From positions 62,001 to 126,000 of the forward strand of contig NZ_FOSG01000017.1 in NCBI RefSeq assembly GCF_900114215.1: DNA of 64,000 nucleotides, written 5' to 3'. Below the pieces are notes generated by a model. The model worked only from the letters and a program-made list of their open reading frames with translations. It did not search any database and was not told the DNA's origin. Both the position numbers and the translations under genes were made by a program. This DNA comes from Streptomyces mangrovi (lineage in GTDB: Bacteria > Actinomycetota > Actinomycetes > Streptomycetales > Streptomycetaceae). This document shows positions 33,574-42,816 of this stretch, in pieces (position 1 is the first letter of the stretch; every line of letters begins with the position of its first letter).

Positions 33574-35814
33574 TCAGGCCGGGGCGTCCGGTGTGAGGCG
33601 GTGAGCGATGTTCGAGGCGAAGAGGTTCCGCGCCCGGAGGGCGTCGAGCGGACCGTACTGCGCGCACAGTTCGCGGAACCTCTTCGCCGCGTCCTCCATG
33701 GTCCGCTCCGACGCGCGCCTGACGGTCTCCAACTTCCGCTCCGACTCCTCCGCCTTCCGCTCAAAGGAATCCCTGACGCTCTGCTTCTTGTTCGGGTCCG
33801 CCGACACCTTCCTGGAAGCGGCCCTCGCCTTGTCGGCCTCGCTCTTGGCCCTGTTCAGCTGTTTCTCCGCGTCCTCGTACTCCCCGGAAATCCCCTTGAC
33901 GGCGTCGATCAGGTCAGGGGCGAGTCCTTCCTCGCTCCTTCCGGTGAGCAGGTAGGCGTCGATGTTCGCAAGGTCCTCGCCGGCGAATCCCTTGGGCAGC
34001 GAGCCACCGTCAGGACTTCGCCCCTCCCTCTTCAGGTGCTCGTACGTCCCCTTCTCCGCCCGGTGCCAGTCGGCGTGCTTCTGGTCGCCGCTCTGCTCAT
34101 CGAGCGTGAGCGACTTCTGGTGCTTTCCTGATCGGGTCGGTGGTGCGCTGACCCTGAGGCGCTCATAGCCCGGCGCCATGCCGCCGCCCGCCGTCCTGTC
34201 AGTGCCGTCGACCGCGTGCCACGCCTCCATGCGGCTGCCGCCGATGACGCTGTCGGGCTCCTCCATGTACTTGACCGTGAATCCCATCAGGGCCATCGCT
34301 TCGAGGTTCCCGCTGCGGAAGCCCAGGTGGCGAGTGGTCGCGTGGCGGTCCAGGTAGTCGAACACCTGGAACTGGTGGTTTCGGGTCCCGCCCACGATGC
34401 TCTGGAAGTCCGGTCTGCTCCAGAACTCGGTGAGGTCGACGACCTTGGCGTTGAAGTTCCGCATCTGCTCGTCGTAGCCGTCGCTCTCCTTCTCCTTCGG
34501 GGTGAAGGACTTCGCGATCGAACCGTACTTCGTGTCCTCCTCCCCCTTCCCTTCCATCCTCTGCTTCTTCCTCGGTGCGGAGTCGCCCACGATCAGCACC
34601 AGGTCGATGCTGCCGAGCCCGGCGATTATCTGGGCCATTCCGATGTAGCCGGAATCGTGCTCGATGTGGACCTCGCCCTTCTTGCCGCTGAACCTGGACC
34701 AGAGGACCGCGATCTTCTTTCCCTTCGCGTCCACCCCTTCCTTCCGCAGCCATACTTCGACAGGGTCCGGATCCCCGGTCGGTTCCCCCGCGTCCAGTCC
34801 CCAGCCGGCCCGGATCTTCTTGCGCATGTCTCCGTGGAAGTTCTCCCCGACGTACGTCGTCGCGTCACCGACACCGACGACCTTCATGCCGGCCGCCTTC
34901 TTCGCCGCCGTGGTCCGGCTCTCCGATTCGCCGACCGGGATCCTGTGGATCCGGTCCTCGCCTATGCCCGACTGGACGTAGAACCCCTTGATCGCGTCGG
35001 CGGCTTTCTCCTCGCCTGCGGCGCAGGTGATGTAGACCTGTGCCTTCGAGTCGTTCATCAGCGTCGCGGCGACCGCGAACTGGTCTCCGGACGCATAGGC
35101 CGGCTGATGGATCGCCATAGAGGGCTTCTGCTGTGCGGCCGGAGCCGGGGCGGACGCCTCCGTCCGCTGGACAGAGCCCGTACGCGCGGTGCCGGGGGTG
35201 CTCGCGGCCGGGGTCGACGACCGCTGTTGAAGGGGCGCCGGGCCTCGCAGCACCCTGGCGGCGGTGGCCTCCGCCTCGCGCTCGAAGCGGTCGGAGGGGT
35301 CGGAGACCCGCAGGCCGTCGCCGTGGTCGGTGCCGGAGACCGGGCCCTGGCGCTGCTGGACGACATGGGTGAGTTCATGGGCGAGGGTGTGCTGGTCGCC
35401 GCCGCCGTCGCCGATGACGACATGGCTGCCGGAGGTGTAGGCGCGCGCCCCGATGGCGCGGGCCGAGCGGGCGGCGGTGGCTCCGGTGTGCAGCCGCACG
35501 TCGGAGAAGTCGGTCCCGAACCGGGCCTCCATGTCCCGGCGCACCGGCGCGGCGAGCGGTTTGCCGGCCGAGCCCAGAACCTCGTGCACCCCGGTGTCCG
35601 GTTGTTCCTCCGGGACAGGCGTGGCGCGGGTGCGGCGGGCGATCATGGTGTTCACCGCGTCGTTGCCCGCTCCGCGCTGCGCCGCGCGGAGCGCGTCGGC
35701 GGTGAGCGGGGGTGGCACGGCGGCGTCCCCTGAGGTCTCCCGCCGGGCGGCGGGACGGCCACTCGCCGGCTGCCGGTCCTCGCTCCGCTCGTTGCGTTGC
35801 CTGGGCCTCTGCAC
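33574..35814 (-). CDS. DUF4157-domain protein, candidate injection-system cargo/effector
   Basis: A 746-residue soluble protein. Residues ~39-160 form a DUF4157 domain with an AAQRGAGNDAVNTMI lead-in and a metalloprotease-like motif HELTH (146-150). This domain is frequent in proteins encoded inside eCIS loci and is linked to cargo loading. A disordered Pro/Ala segment follows, then a unique ~350-residue domain starting near AYASGDQFAVAATL and containing VLWSRFSGKKGEVHIEHD and GFRSGNLEAMALMGFTVKY. The latter is faintly like a GT-B nucleotide-sugar loop. The last ~110 residues are a charged coiled coil. The GTG at 35814 has GAGGAGG six bases upstream. It is the only minus-strand gene inside the structural block. 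Its central domain is unidentified. Confidence 0.8.
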   Translation of the reverse strand: MQRPRQRNERSEDRQPASGRPAARRETSGDAAVPPPLTADALRAAQRGAGNDAVNTMIARRTRATPVPEEQPDTGVHEVLGSAGKPLAAPVRRDMEARFGTDFSDVRLHTGATAARSARAIGARAYTSGSHVVIGDGGGDQHTLAHELTHVVQQRQGPVSGTDHGDGLRVSDPSDRFEREAEATAARVLRGPAPLQQRSSTPAASTPGTARTGSVQRTEASAPAPAAQQKPSMAIHQPAYASGDQFAVAATLMNDSKAQVYITCAAGEEKAADAIKGFYVQSGIGEDRIHRIPVGESESRTTAAKKAAGMKVVGVGDATTYVGENFHGDMRKKIRAGWGLDAGEPTGDPDPVEVWLRKEGVDAKGKKIAVLWSRFSGKKGEVHIEHDSGYIGMAQIIAGLGSIDLVLIVGDSAPRKKQRMEGKGEEDTKYGSIAKSFTPKEKESDGYDEQMRNFNAKVVDLTEFWSRPDFQSIVGGTRNHQFQVFDYLDRHATTRHLGFRSGNLEAMALMGFTVKYMEEPDSVIGGSRMEAWHAVDGTDRTAGGGMAPGYERLRVSAPPTRSGKHQKSLTLDEQSGDQKHADWHRAEKGTYEHLKREGRSPDGGSLPKGFAGEDLANIDAYLLTGRSEEGLAPDLIDAVKGISGEYEDAEKQLNRAKSEADKARAASRKVSADPNKKQSVRDSFERKAEESERKLETVRRASERTMEDAAKRFRELCAQYGPLDALRARNLFASNIAHRLTPDAPA

Positions 35815-36062
35815 CTGCTGCCTCCTCGTCGGCACACCCCTGCCGCGGCCCCCAGTGGACCGCGCGGGCGGGCGGGTCGTCCAGGTCCGCAAGGGCAGCA
35901 CGGGGGCAGAGACGGGCGGCGGCCGGGCGGCCGGCGCGGGGAGTCCGGGAGGGCAGCGGTCCTGCCCCCGCGCAGGGCCGCAGGTCCCTGTCGCCGGGGC
36001 GGACCCACCACGCAGACTCGGCCTGGACACAGGTGACCTGCAGGAACGCGTAAGGAGCGAGC

Positions 36063-37622
<1,560 letters not shown>

Positions 37623-37656
37623 CCCACGGGTCCGCAAGGAAAGGTGACCAACAGTC

Positions 37657-38097
37657 ATGGCAGTGGGCGACGCTCTTTCCACCCATGTCTTCGGCGTGCA
37701 GCTCGGCGGCTATCTGGTCGAGTCGGTCCAGGAGATCAGCGGGCTGACCGTCGAGGAGGAGGTCGTCGAGGTCAAGCAGGTCAGCGCGGAGGGCAAGCAG
37801 ATCATCCGCAAGCAGCCCGGCGCCCGGCAGGCCGGGGAGATCACGATCACCCGGGGACTCGACCAGAGCAGCGAGTTCACCAGCTGGATCAAGGAGACCC
37901 TGAACAACGGCGCCGTGAACTCCGCACGGCAGAACCTCACCATCGAGATCAAGGACTCCGAGGGCAACACGGTCCGCCGCATCCAGCTGATGCAGGGCTG
38001 GGCCTCCAGGTGGGAGGGCCCGTCCCTGAAGGCCGGCGAGTCGTCTCCGGCCACCGAGTCCGTCACGATCGTGTTCGAGGAGATCATCGTCGAATGA
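37657..38097 (+). CDS. Tail tube protein 1 (gp19-like)
   Basis: A 146-residue inner-tube protein of the T4 gp19/Hcp-like fold. The motif FGVQLGGYLVESVQEISGLT near the N-terminus and the beta-strands RQAGEITITRGLDQSSEF are typical, as is the closing strand TESVTIVFEEIIVE. A GGAAAGG site precedes ATG at 37657. It follows the sheath gene directly and overlaps the next gene by ATGA. It is one of two tube paralogues in the cluster. This one is probably the main tube subunit because of its position beside the sheath. Confidence 0.93.
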   Translation: MAVGDALSTHVFGVQLGGYLVESVQEISGLTVEEEVVEVKQVSAEGKQIIRKQPGARQAGEITITRGLDQSSEFTSWIKETLNNGAVNSARQNLTIEIKDSEGNTVRRIQLMQGWASRWEGPSLKAGESSPATESVTIVFEEIIVE

Positions 38098-38585
38098 GAC
38101 GCCGTACGGTGACGGCGGGCAATCTGGAGGAGATCCTCCAGGTGACGGCGCCCGCCCCGGCCGCGGAGCAGACGGCGGCAGCCCCCGCCGCACCGCCGCC
38201 CGGAGAGGACCACGGGCTGCGCACCGAGTTCGAGTTCGAGCTGCCGCGCGGCTACGTCGACGAGGCGGGCACGGTGCACCGTCACGGCGCGATGCGCCTG
38301 GCCACCGCCCGCGACGAGCTGCGGCCCCAGATCGACCTGCGGGTCAAGGAGAACCCGGCATACCTGAGCGTGGTGCTGCTGAGCCAGGTGATCACCCGGA
38401 TCGGCACGATCACCGATGTGCACGCCGGGATCGTGGAGCGGATGTACGCCACCGACGTCGCCTTCCTCCAGGACTTCTACCGCCGTGTCAACAGCGAGGG
38501 CCACACCCGGGCGGCGGTGACCTGCCCGCACTGCGAGGGTGGCTTCGAGGTCGACCTCTCGGGTGGGCGCCTGGGGGAATCGTGA
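38094..38585 (+). CDS. Conserved phage-tail-like assembly protein with CxxC
   Basis: A 163-residue protein. Disordered residues 20-45 precede a folded part that opens with TEFEFELPRGYVDEAGTVHR. The middle part has DVHAGIVERMYATDVAFLQD, and the end carries CPHCEGGFEVDL, half of a zinc-binding pair. Genes of this type recur after the tube gene in phage-like contractile clusters, where they may be assembly chaperones. The ATG at 38094 and the stop both overlap neighbours. I cannot name a defined family with certainty. Confidence 0.7.
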   Translation: MRRRTVTAGNLEEILQVTAPAPAAEQTAAAPAAPPPGEDHGLRTEFEFELPRGYVDEAGTVHRHGAMRLATARDELRPQIDLRVKENPAYLSVVLLSQVITRIGTITDVHAGIVERMYATDVAFLQDFYRRVNSEGHTRAAVTCPHCEGGFEVDLSGGRLGES

Positions 38586-38740
38586 CGTACGCCCTTCCCC
38601 GGCTCCGGGAGGAGATCGCGTACATCGCCTATCACTTCCACTGGCAGCGCGAGGAGATCCTCGACCTGACCCATGACGAACGCCGGCAGTGGGTGGCCGA
38701 GATCGCCCGTATCAACACCCGTGTGAACGAAGGCGGTTGA
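38582..38740 (+). CDS. Small injection-system protein (52 residues, DUF6760-like)
   Basis: A short coding gene starting at GTG 38582, overlapping the preceding stop (GTGA) and ending at TGA 38738-38740. The product is about 52 residues, helical and rich in charged and aromatic residues: PRLREEIAYIAYHFHW followed by EEILDLTHDERRQWV. Proteins with the AYHFHW...HxERRxWV pattern occur repeatedly next to tube and LysM genes in contractile-tail clusters, so I regard it as real despite its size. Role unknown; a baseplate or tube-cap adaptor would fit its position. Confidence 0.75.
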   Translation: MTYALPRLREEIAYIAYHFHWQREEILDLTHDERRQWVAEIARINTRVNEGG

Positions 38741-38744
38741 GCTC

Positions 38745-41579
38745 ATGGCATGGTGGGGCAGGCTGCGCCGCCGGACCGCCTCCGCCGGGGCGGGCGGTCC
38801 GGCCGGGAGAGGCGGTCCGGACCGGGGCGCGTCCGGCGGGCCGGTCTCCTCCGTGCCCGGCGACTGGGACGGCGGCTGGCGCCGCACCGCGCCACCGGAG
38901 CTCACCGTGGCACGCGCACCGCTCGGTGTCAGTGACGGCCTGGCCTTCCGCGCGGGCCTGGCCGCCTGGCGGAATCCGTCGTTCGGCACCGGTCTCGGCC
39001 ACGCCGTGCTGCCCACGGCCCCGGCCGGTCTGGTACGCGGCGTCGCCCGCCCGGCCACCCCCCGGCACGCCCACGAAGGCGGGGGGCCGCTGCTGCTGCG
39101 GGCACTGCGCCCGCAGGAGGCCGACGGTCCGTGGGAGGGTGCGTCGGAGGCCGGAGCCGCGGACGGCCCGGCCCGTCCGGCCACTGCTCCGGCCGCCCCG
39201 CCCCTTCCGTCCGCGAACGCGGGCTCGGGGCGGGAGCCGGCCGTGACGCGCCCCGGCGACGGCAGTGACGACGACCCCGCCGGGAAGGGCGGTCCGGCCG
39301 ATGCGCCGCGCCCCCGTGGTCTCACTTCCACGGGCTCACCCGCCGTGTTCTCCCCGTCGCCTCCCCACGTCCAGCGGGCGGCGAGGCCCGCCACCGGTCC
39401 GGTCGTGGCCCCCGCCGACGGCGGCCCCCGGCCGGCCGCTCCGGAGATCCCGCTGGTACGGCGCGTGGCCGTGCTCCCGGCCGCAGCCACTGACGGCATC
39501 GCGGCCCGACCCGCTCCCGGTGGGCCCGCGCCGGAGACACCGTCCGGCACATCCGGGCACCGCCCCGGGAGCACGCCCCGGTCGCCGGCCGGGGCGGACG
39601 CGTCCGGTGGGTCCGCGCCTTCCGAACCGGCCGGCCGGCAGACGGCGGTGACGGCTACGGCCGCCACGGCGGCGGTCGCGGAGCCGCGGCTCACCCGGGA
39701 CGGCAGGCTGCCGGGGGCGGCCGGCTCCGAGGCGTCCCGTCCGCTCGTCCGGGCACGTCCGGTCGCTTCTTCTCCGACCGTGGCCCGACGCCCGGTCGGA
39801 CCGGTGCGCCGCCTCCCCGCCCTGCCGCCCGCCGCCGCTCCGGCGCCCGGCGGCGGTACGCCCCCCGACACACCCGGCTCCGGCCCGACCGCACCGGGCG
39901 AGGCGAGAGCGCGCTCAGCCGCTCCCGGGCAGCACGCCACCGCGCGCGCGGCCGGCAGCGCACGCCTCGGCGCCCCGCTGGGTGGGATGCCCCCCACCGC
40001 CGTGCCGCTGACGGAGCCCGGCCCGACCCCGGCAGCGGCACCGACCACGTCGCCCGCGCCCAGCGCCGGAGCCGCGCCCGGTCCGGCGCTGCCCGTCGTC
40101 CAGCGCCGCGCGGACGGTGCCCCTGACGGCGCACCGGATCCGTCCGACGGCGGCGCGGGGGGAGCGGCCCACGGCGCCTCGCGCCAAGGCCCCGGCGCGG
40201 GGCGGACCGGGGCACGTACGCGCGGCGGCCTGGGCGCACCGCTGTCCGCGCTGCCGCCGAGCGCCGAACCGCCCGGCTCCCTCCCATCCGGTGACCGCGC
40301 CTCCGGCACGGCGCACGGGCCGGACCTCCAGCGGGCCCCGGCGCGCCGGGGCCGGGAGCCCGCCGAAGCCGCACCGCCCGCCGTACCGCCCGTCCCGGGA
40401 GGCGGCGGCGCGGGTGCGCCGCTGCTGGGAGCGGACGGTTCCCGGCGTGGTCCCGCGGACCTCTCCCCCGCCGGGGACACCGCGCCGTCCGGGCCCGCGA
40501 GCCACCGAAACGGGCCCGCCACGCCGCTGGTGACGCCGTCCCCGTCCGTCGTCCCCCACCAACCCGCCCCAGGGGGTTCCATCGACACCGTGGGCGGGGA
40601 AGGCCCGGCGGGGAGCGCACGGCGGCCCGGTGCGGCGCGCGGCGGGCCGGGCTCCAAAAGCCGGCGGCCCCCCGCCGCGCCGGGCCCGGCCGTCGCCGGC
40701 CCGCGCCCCCTCACCGTGACACGCCCCGGGTCGCACTCGCACACGGCCCCGGCGGCGCTCCGCACCCTTCCGCTGCTCACCGCGCGCCCGCTCACCCTGA
40801 AGACCCGGGGTCCGCAAGGGGCGGCGCCGCCCTCCGCCTCCCGCCCCGGTGGACGTACTCCCGTGGTGGCGGCGCGCTGGTCCGACGCGCCGGCCGCCTC
40901 CCTGGGCCACTCCGCGCCGACCGCGGGCAAGCCCGTACGGCCCGCGGGACCGCGGATCCAGCGGGCCGCGTCCGCGTCCGTGCCCCCCGGTCCCAGGGCG
41001 CCCAGCTCCCGGGGCGCCGGATCTCCCGGTCCCGGCCGGCGTGTCCCGGTCGTCCGGCCCGCGCCGCCCCGCGGACAGACCTCCGGGGCGGCCCCGGCCC
41101 CCGCCGTACCGACGCGCTCCCTGCCGGCGGCCGGCCCGCGGACGCCGGCGCTCGCCGACCGTCCGCCGACCACACCGGCACCGGCACCGGCACCGGCACC
41201 GGCAGGGAACATCCCCGTGGTCCGGCCACGGACCGCCGCGCCGGTCCCCGGGCCGGCTCCGGTCCGCGGCCCGGCGGCGGGCGGCGGGACCGGCCGGGCG
41301 GCGCCCCCCATCCAGCGCACCGCCACAGGCGCCGGCAGCGCCGCCGTGCCCGCGGGCGTACCGGCCAGGGAGGTACCGGCGCGCGGCCGGCCGCGGTCGG
41401 CCTCCGCGCCGTCCGTATCCGGCAGGGGCACGGCCCGTCCCCCCGAGGCACCGCAGGACCCCGGCCTCGACCTGGACGATCTGGCGCGCCGCCTGCTCGA
41501 CCCGATGGCCCGGCTGCTCCGCACCGAACTGCGGCGCGGCCGGGAGCGCACGGGCCGCCCCTACGACGGACGCCGCTGA
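38745..41579 (+). CDS. 944-residue Pro/Ala/Gly-rich, largely disordered injection-system protein
   Basis: The N-terminal ~100 residues look folded and conserved (GVSDGLAFRAGLAAWRNPSF). The next ~800 residues are low-complexity Pro/Ala/Gly/Arg sequence. The end is an amphipathic helix, LDLDDLARRLLDPMARLL. Within the disordered part a short (V/L/I)QR(A/R/T) motif recurs at about residues 208, 450, 528, 740 and 855, and a GAPL(G/S)xxPPxA unit occurs twice. The same QR motif appears in the linker of the DUF4157 protein. It sits between the small protein and the second tube gene. I see no tape-measure coiled coil, so a flexible tether, cargo adaptor or substrate is more likely. The open frame across 2.8 kb with strong codon bias supports coding. 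Confidence 0.75.
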   Translation: MAWWGRLRRRTASAGAGGPAGRGGPDRGASGGPVSSVPGDWDGGWRRTAPPELTVARAPLGVSDGLAFRAGLAAWRNPSFGTGLGHAVLPTAPAGLVRGVARPATPRHAHEGGGPLLLRALRPQEADGPWEGASEAGAADGPARPATAPAAPPLPSANAGSGREPAVTRPGDGSDDDPAGKGGPADAPRPRGLTSTGSPAVFSPSPPHVQRAARPATGPVVAPADGGPRPAAPEIPLVRRVAVLPAAATDGIAARPAPGGPAPETPSGTSGHRPGSTPRSPAGADASGGSAPSEPAGRQTAVTATAATAAVAEPRLTRDGRLPGAAGSEASRPLVRARPVASSPTVARRPVGPVRRLPALPPAAAPAPGGGTPPDTPGSGPTAPGEARARSAAPGQHATARAAGSARLGAPLGGMPPTAVPLTEPGPTPAAAPTTSPAPSAGAAPGPALPVVQRRADGAPDGAPDPSDGGAGGAAHGASRQGPGAGRTGARTRGGLGAPLSALPPSAEPPGSLPSGDRASGTAHGPDLQRAPARRGREPAEAAPPAVPPVPGGGGAGAPLLGADGSRRGPADLSPAGDTAPSGPASHRNGPATPLVTPSPSVVPHQPAPGGSIDTVGGEGPAGSARRPGAARGGPGSKSRRPPAAPGPAVAGPRPLTVTRPGSHSHTAPAALRTLPLLTARPLTLKTRGPQGAAPPSASRPGGRTPVVAARWSDAPAASLGHSAPTAGKPVRPAGPRIQRAASASVPPGPRAPSSRGAGSPGPGRRVPVVRPAPPRGQTSGAAPAPAVPTRSLPAAGPRTPALADRPPTTPAPAPAPAPAGNIPVVRPRTAAPVPGPAPVRGPAAGGGTGRAAPPIQRTATGAGSAAVPAGVPAREVPARGRPRSASAPSVSGRGTARPPEAPQDPGLDLDDLARRLLDPMARLLRTELRRGRERTGRPYDGRR

Positions 41580-41610
41580 AGGCACGGAACGAAGGACGGA
41601 CGACGGACCG

Positions 41611-42036
41611 ATGACGGACAGCATCTTCGCGACGAGCGTGTTCTTCCGGCTCGCGATCGGCGGCGACGACCTGGGCGCCTTCCACACCTGCTCCGGCATG
41701 GGCGCCGAGGTCGAGGTGGAGAGCTACGCCGAGGGCGGCAACAACGGCTTCACCTGGAACCTGCCCGGGCGTGTGACCTGGTCGAACATCACGCTCACCC
41801 GGCCGGTCACCGCGGACACGGTGAAGATCGGCCGCTGGCTCGACGAGACGCTGCGGCGGGTGGAACCCAAGGAGGGCGAGATCGTGGCGCTGAAACCGGA
41901 CCTGACCCCGATCGTCGGCTGGCAGGTGTTCGGGATCGTCCCGGTGCGCTGGCAGGGGCCGTCCTTCGATCCCTCCAGTTCCCAGGCGGCGGTGGAGAGC
42001 CTGGAGATCGCCCACGAGGGGCTGCGCCCCTCCTGA
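41611..42036 (+). CDS. Tail tube protein 2 (gp19-like)
   Basis: A 141-residue gp19-family protein: SVFFRLAIGGDDLGAFHTCS, then EGGNNGFTWNLPGRVTWSNI, closing with SLEIAHEGLRPS. It resembles Pvc5/Afp5-type second tube proteins, which occupy the first tube ring above the spike in Photorhabdus particles. Its position immediately upstream of the LysM and spike genes fits that baseplate-proximal role. The ATG at 41611 has only a weak AGGACGGA site upstream, so coupling or a low level of synthesis is possible. Confidence 0.92.
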   Translation: MTDSIFATSVFFRLAIGGDDLGAFHTCSGMGAEVEVESYAEGGNNGFTWNLPGRVTWSNITLTRPVTADTVKIGRWLDETLRRVEPKEGEIVALKPDLTPIVGWQVFGIVPVRWQGPSFDPSSSQAAVESLEIAHEGLRPS

Positions 42037-42093
42037 CACGCGCTCACGCACGCCTCCCCCAGACGCTCCCGCTCCCGGAGAGGAGATCCCCGT

Positions 42094-42816
42094 ATGTCCC
42101 CAGCGGTCCGTGCCGGCCGGGCCAGGGCCCAGCTGACCCTGAAGGAACCCCCGGCCTCGGTCGGCGCGAAGCCCGGCGGGACGATCGCCCGGCTCGACCT
42201 CCAGTTCAACCCCTCCACCCTGCAGTTGCAGAAGACCACCGAGTGGCGCCGTTCCCCGTCCCGGATGGCGGGGCAGTCGGCGCTGCCCGAGTTCGTCGGC
42301 AGCGGCCCGCGCACACTGAGCCTGGAGGTGTTCGTGGACGCGACCGCCACCCACGACGACTCCGTGGAACAGGCCGTGGAGAAGCTGATGAAGGCGTGCG
42401 TGCCGACCCCGGCCAGCCTGAGCCGCGAGAAGCCGGCCAGCCCGTGGGTGCGGTTCGAGTGGGGCACCGCGCGGACGACCTCGTTCGACGGGGTCCTCTC
42501 CAGCCTGTCGGTGACGTACACGCTGTTCGACGTCGACGGCAAGCCGCTGCGGGCCACCTGCGCACTGTCGATCGAGGAGGCGAGTGTCGACCCGCCGGGC
42601 CAGAACCCGACGTCCGGCGCGCGCACCGCCCGCAGCACGCACACCGTGGTGGCGGGCGACAGCCTGGCCCTGCTGGCCTGGCGCGAATACGGCGACGCGA
42701 CGGCCTGGCGGGCCATCGCGGAGGCGAACGGAATCGACGACCCGATGGCGCTCGCGCCCGGCACCGAGCTGGTGGTGCCGGGGCTGCGGGACGCGGGAGG
42801 CGAGGAGGAGCGGTGA
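42094..42816 (+). CDS. LysM-containing tube-baseplate adaptor (Pvc7/gp53-like)
   Basis: A 240-residue protein. The N-terminal ~180 residues (LDLQFNPSTLQLQKTTEWRR; PEFVGSGPRTLSLEVFVDA) match the CIS tube-adaptor family. The last ~50 residues are a LysM motif, STHTVVAGDSLALLAWREYG ... ELVVPGL. In characterised particles this protein links the spike/tube hub to baseplate wedges; LysM here is structural rather than a secreted peptidoglycan binder. ATG at 42094 follows GGAGAGGAGA. Its stop overlaps the spike gene (GTGA). Confidence 0.9.
   Translation: MSPAVRAGRARAQLTLKEPPASVGAKPGGTIARLDLQFNPSTLQLQKTTEWRRSPSRMAGQSALPEFVGSGPRTLSLEVFVDATATHDDSVEQAVEKLMKACVPTPASLSREKPASPWVRFEWGTARTTSFDGVLSSLSVTYTLFDVDGKPLRATCALSIEEASVDPPGQNPTSGARTARSTHTVVAGDSLALLAWREYGDATAWRAIAEANGIDDPMALAPGTELVVPGLRDAGGEEER

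Noticed and set aside
41174..41206. Tandem hexamer CCGGCA/GGCACC run, considered as a regulatory or CRISPR-like repeat
   Set aside because: It lies inside the disordered-protein gene and encodes an Ala-Pro run; units are adjacent with no spacers.
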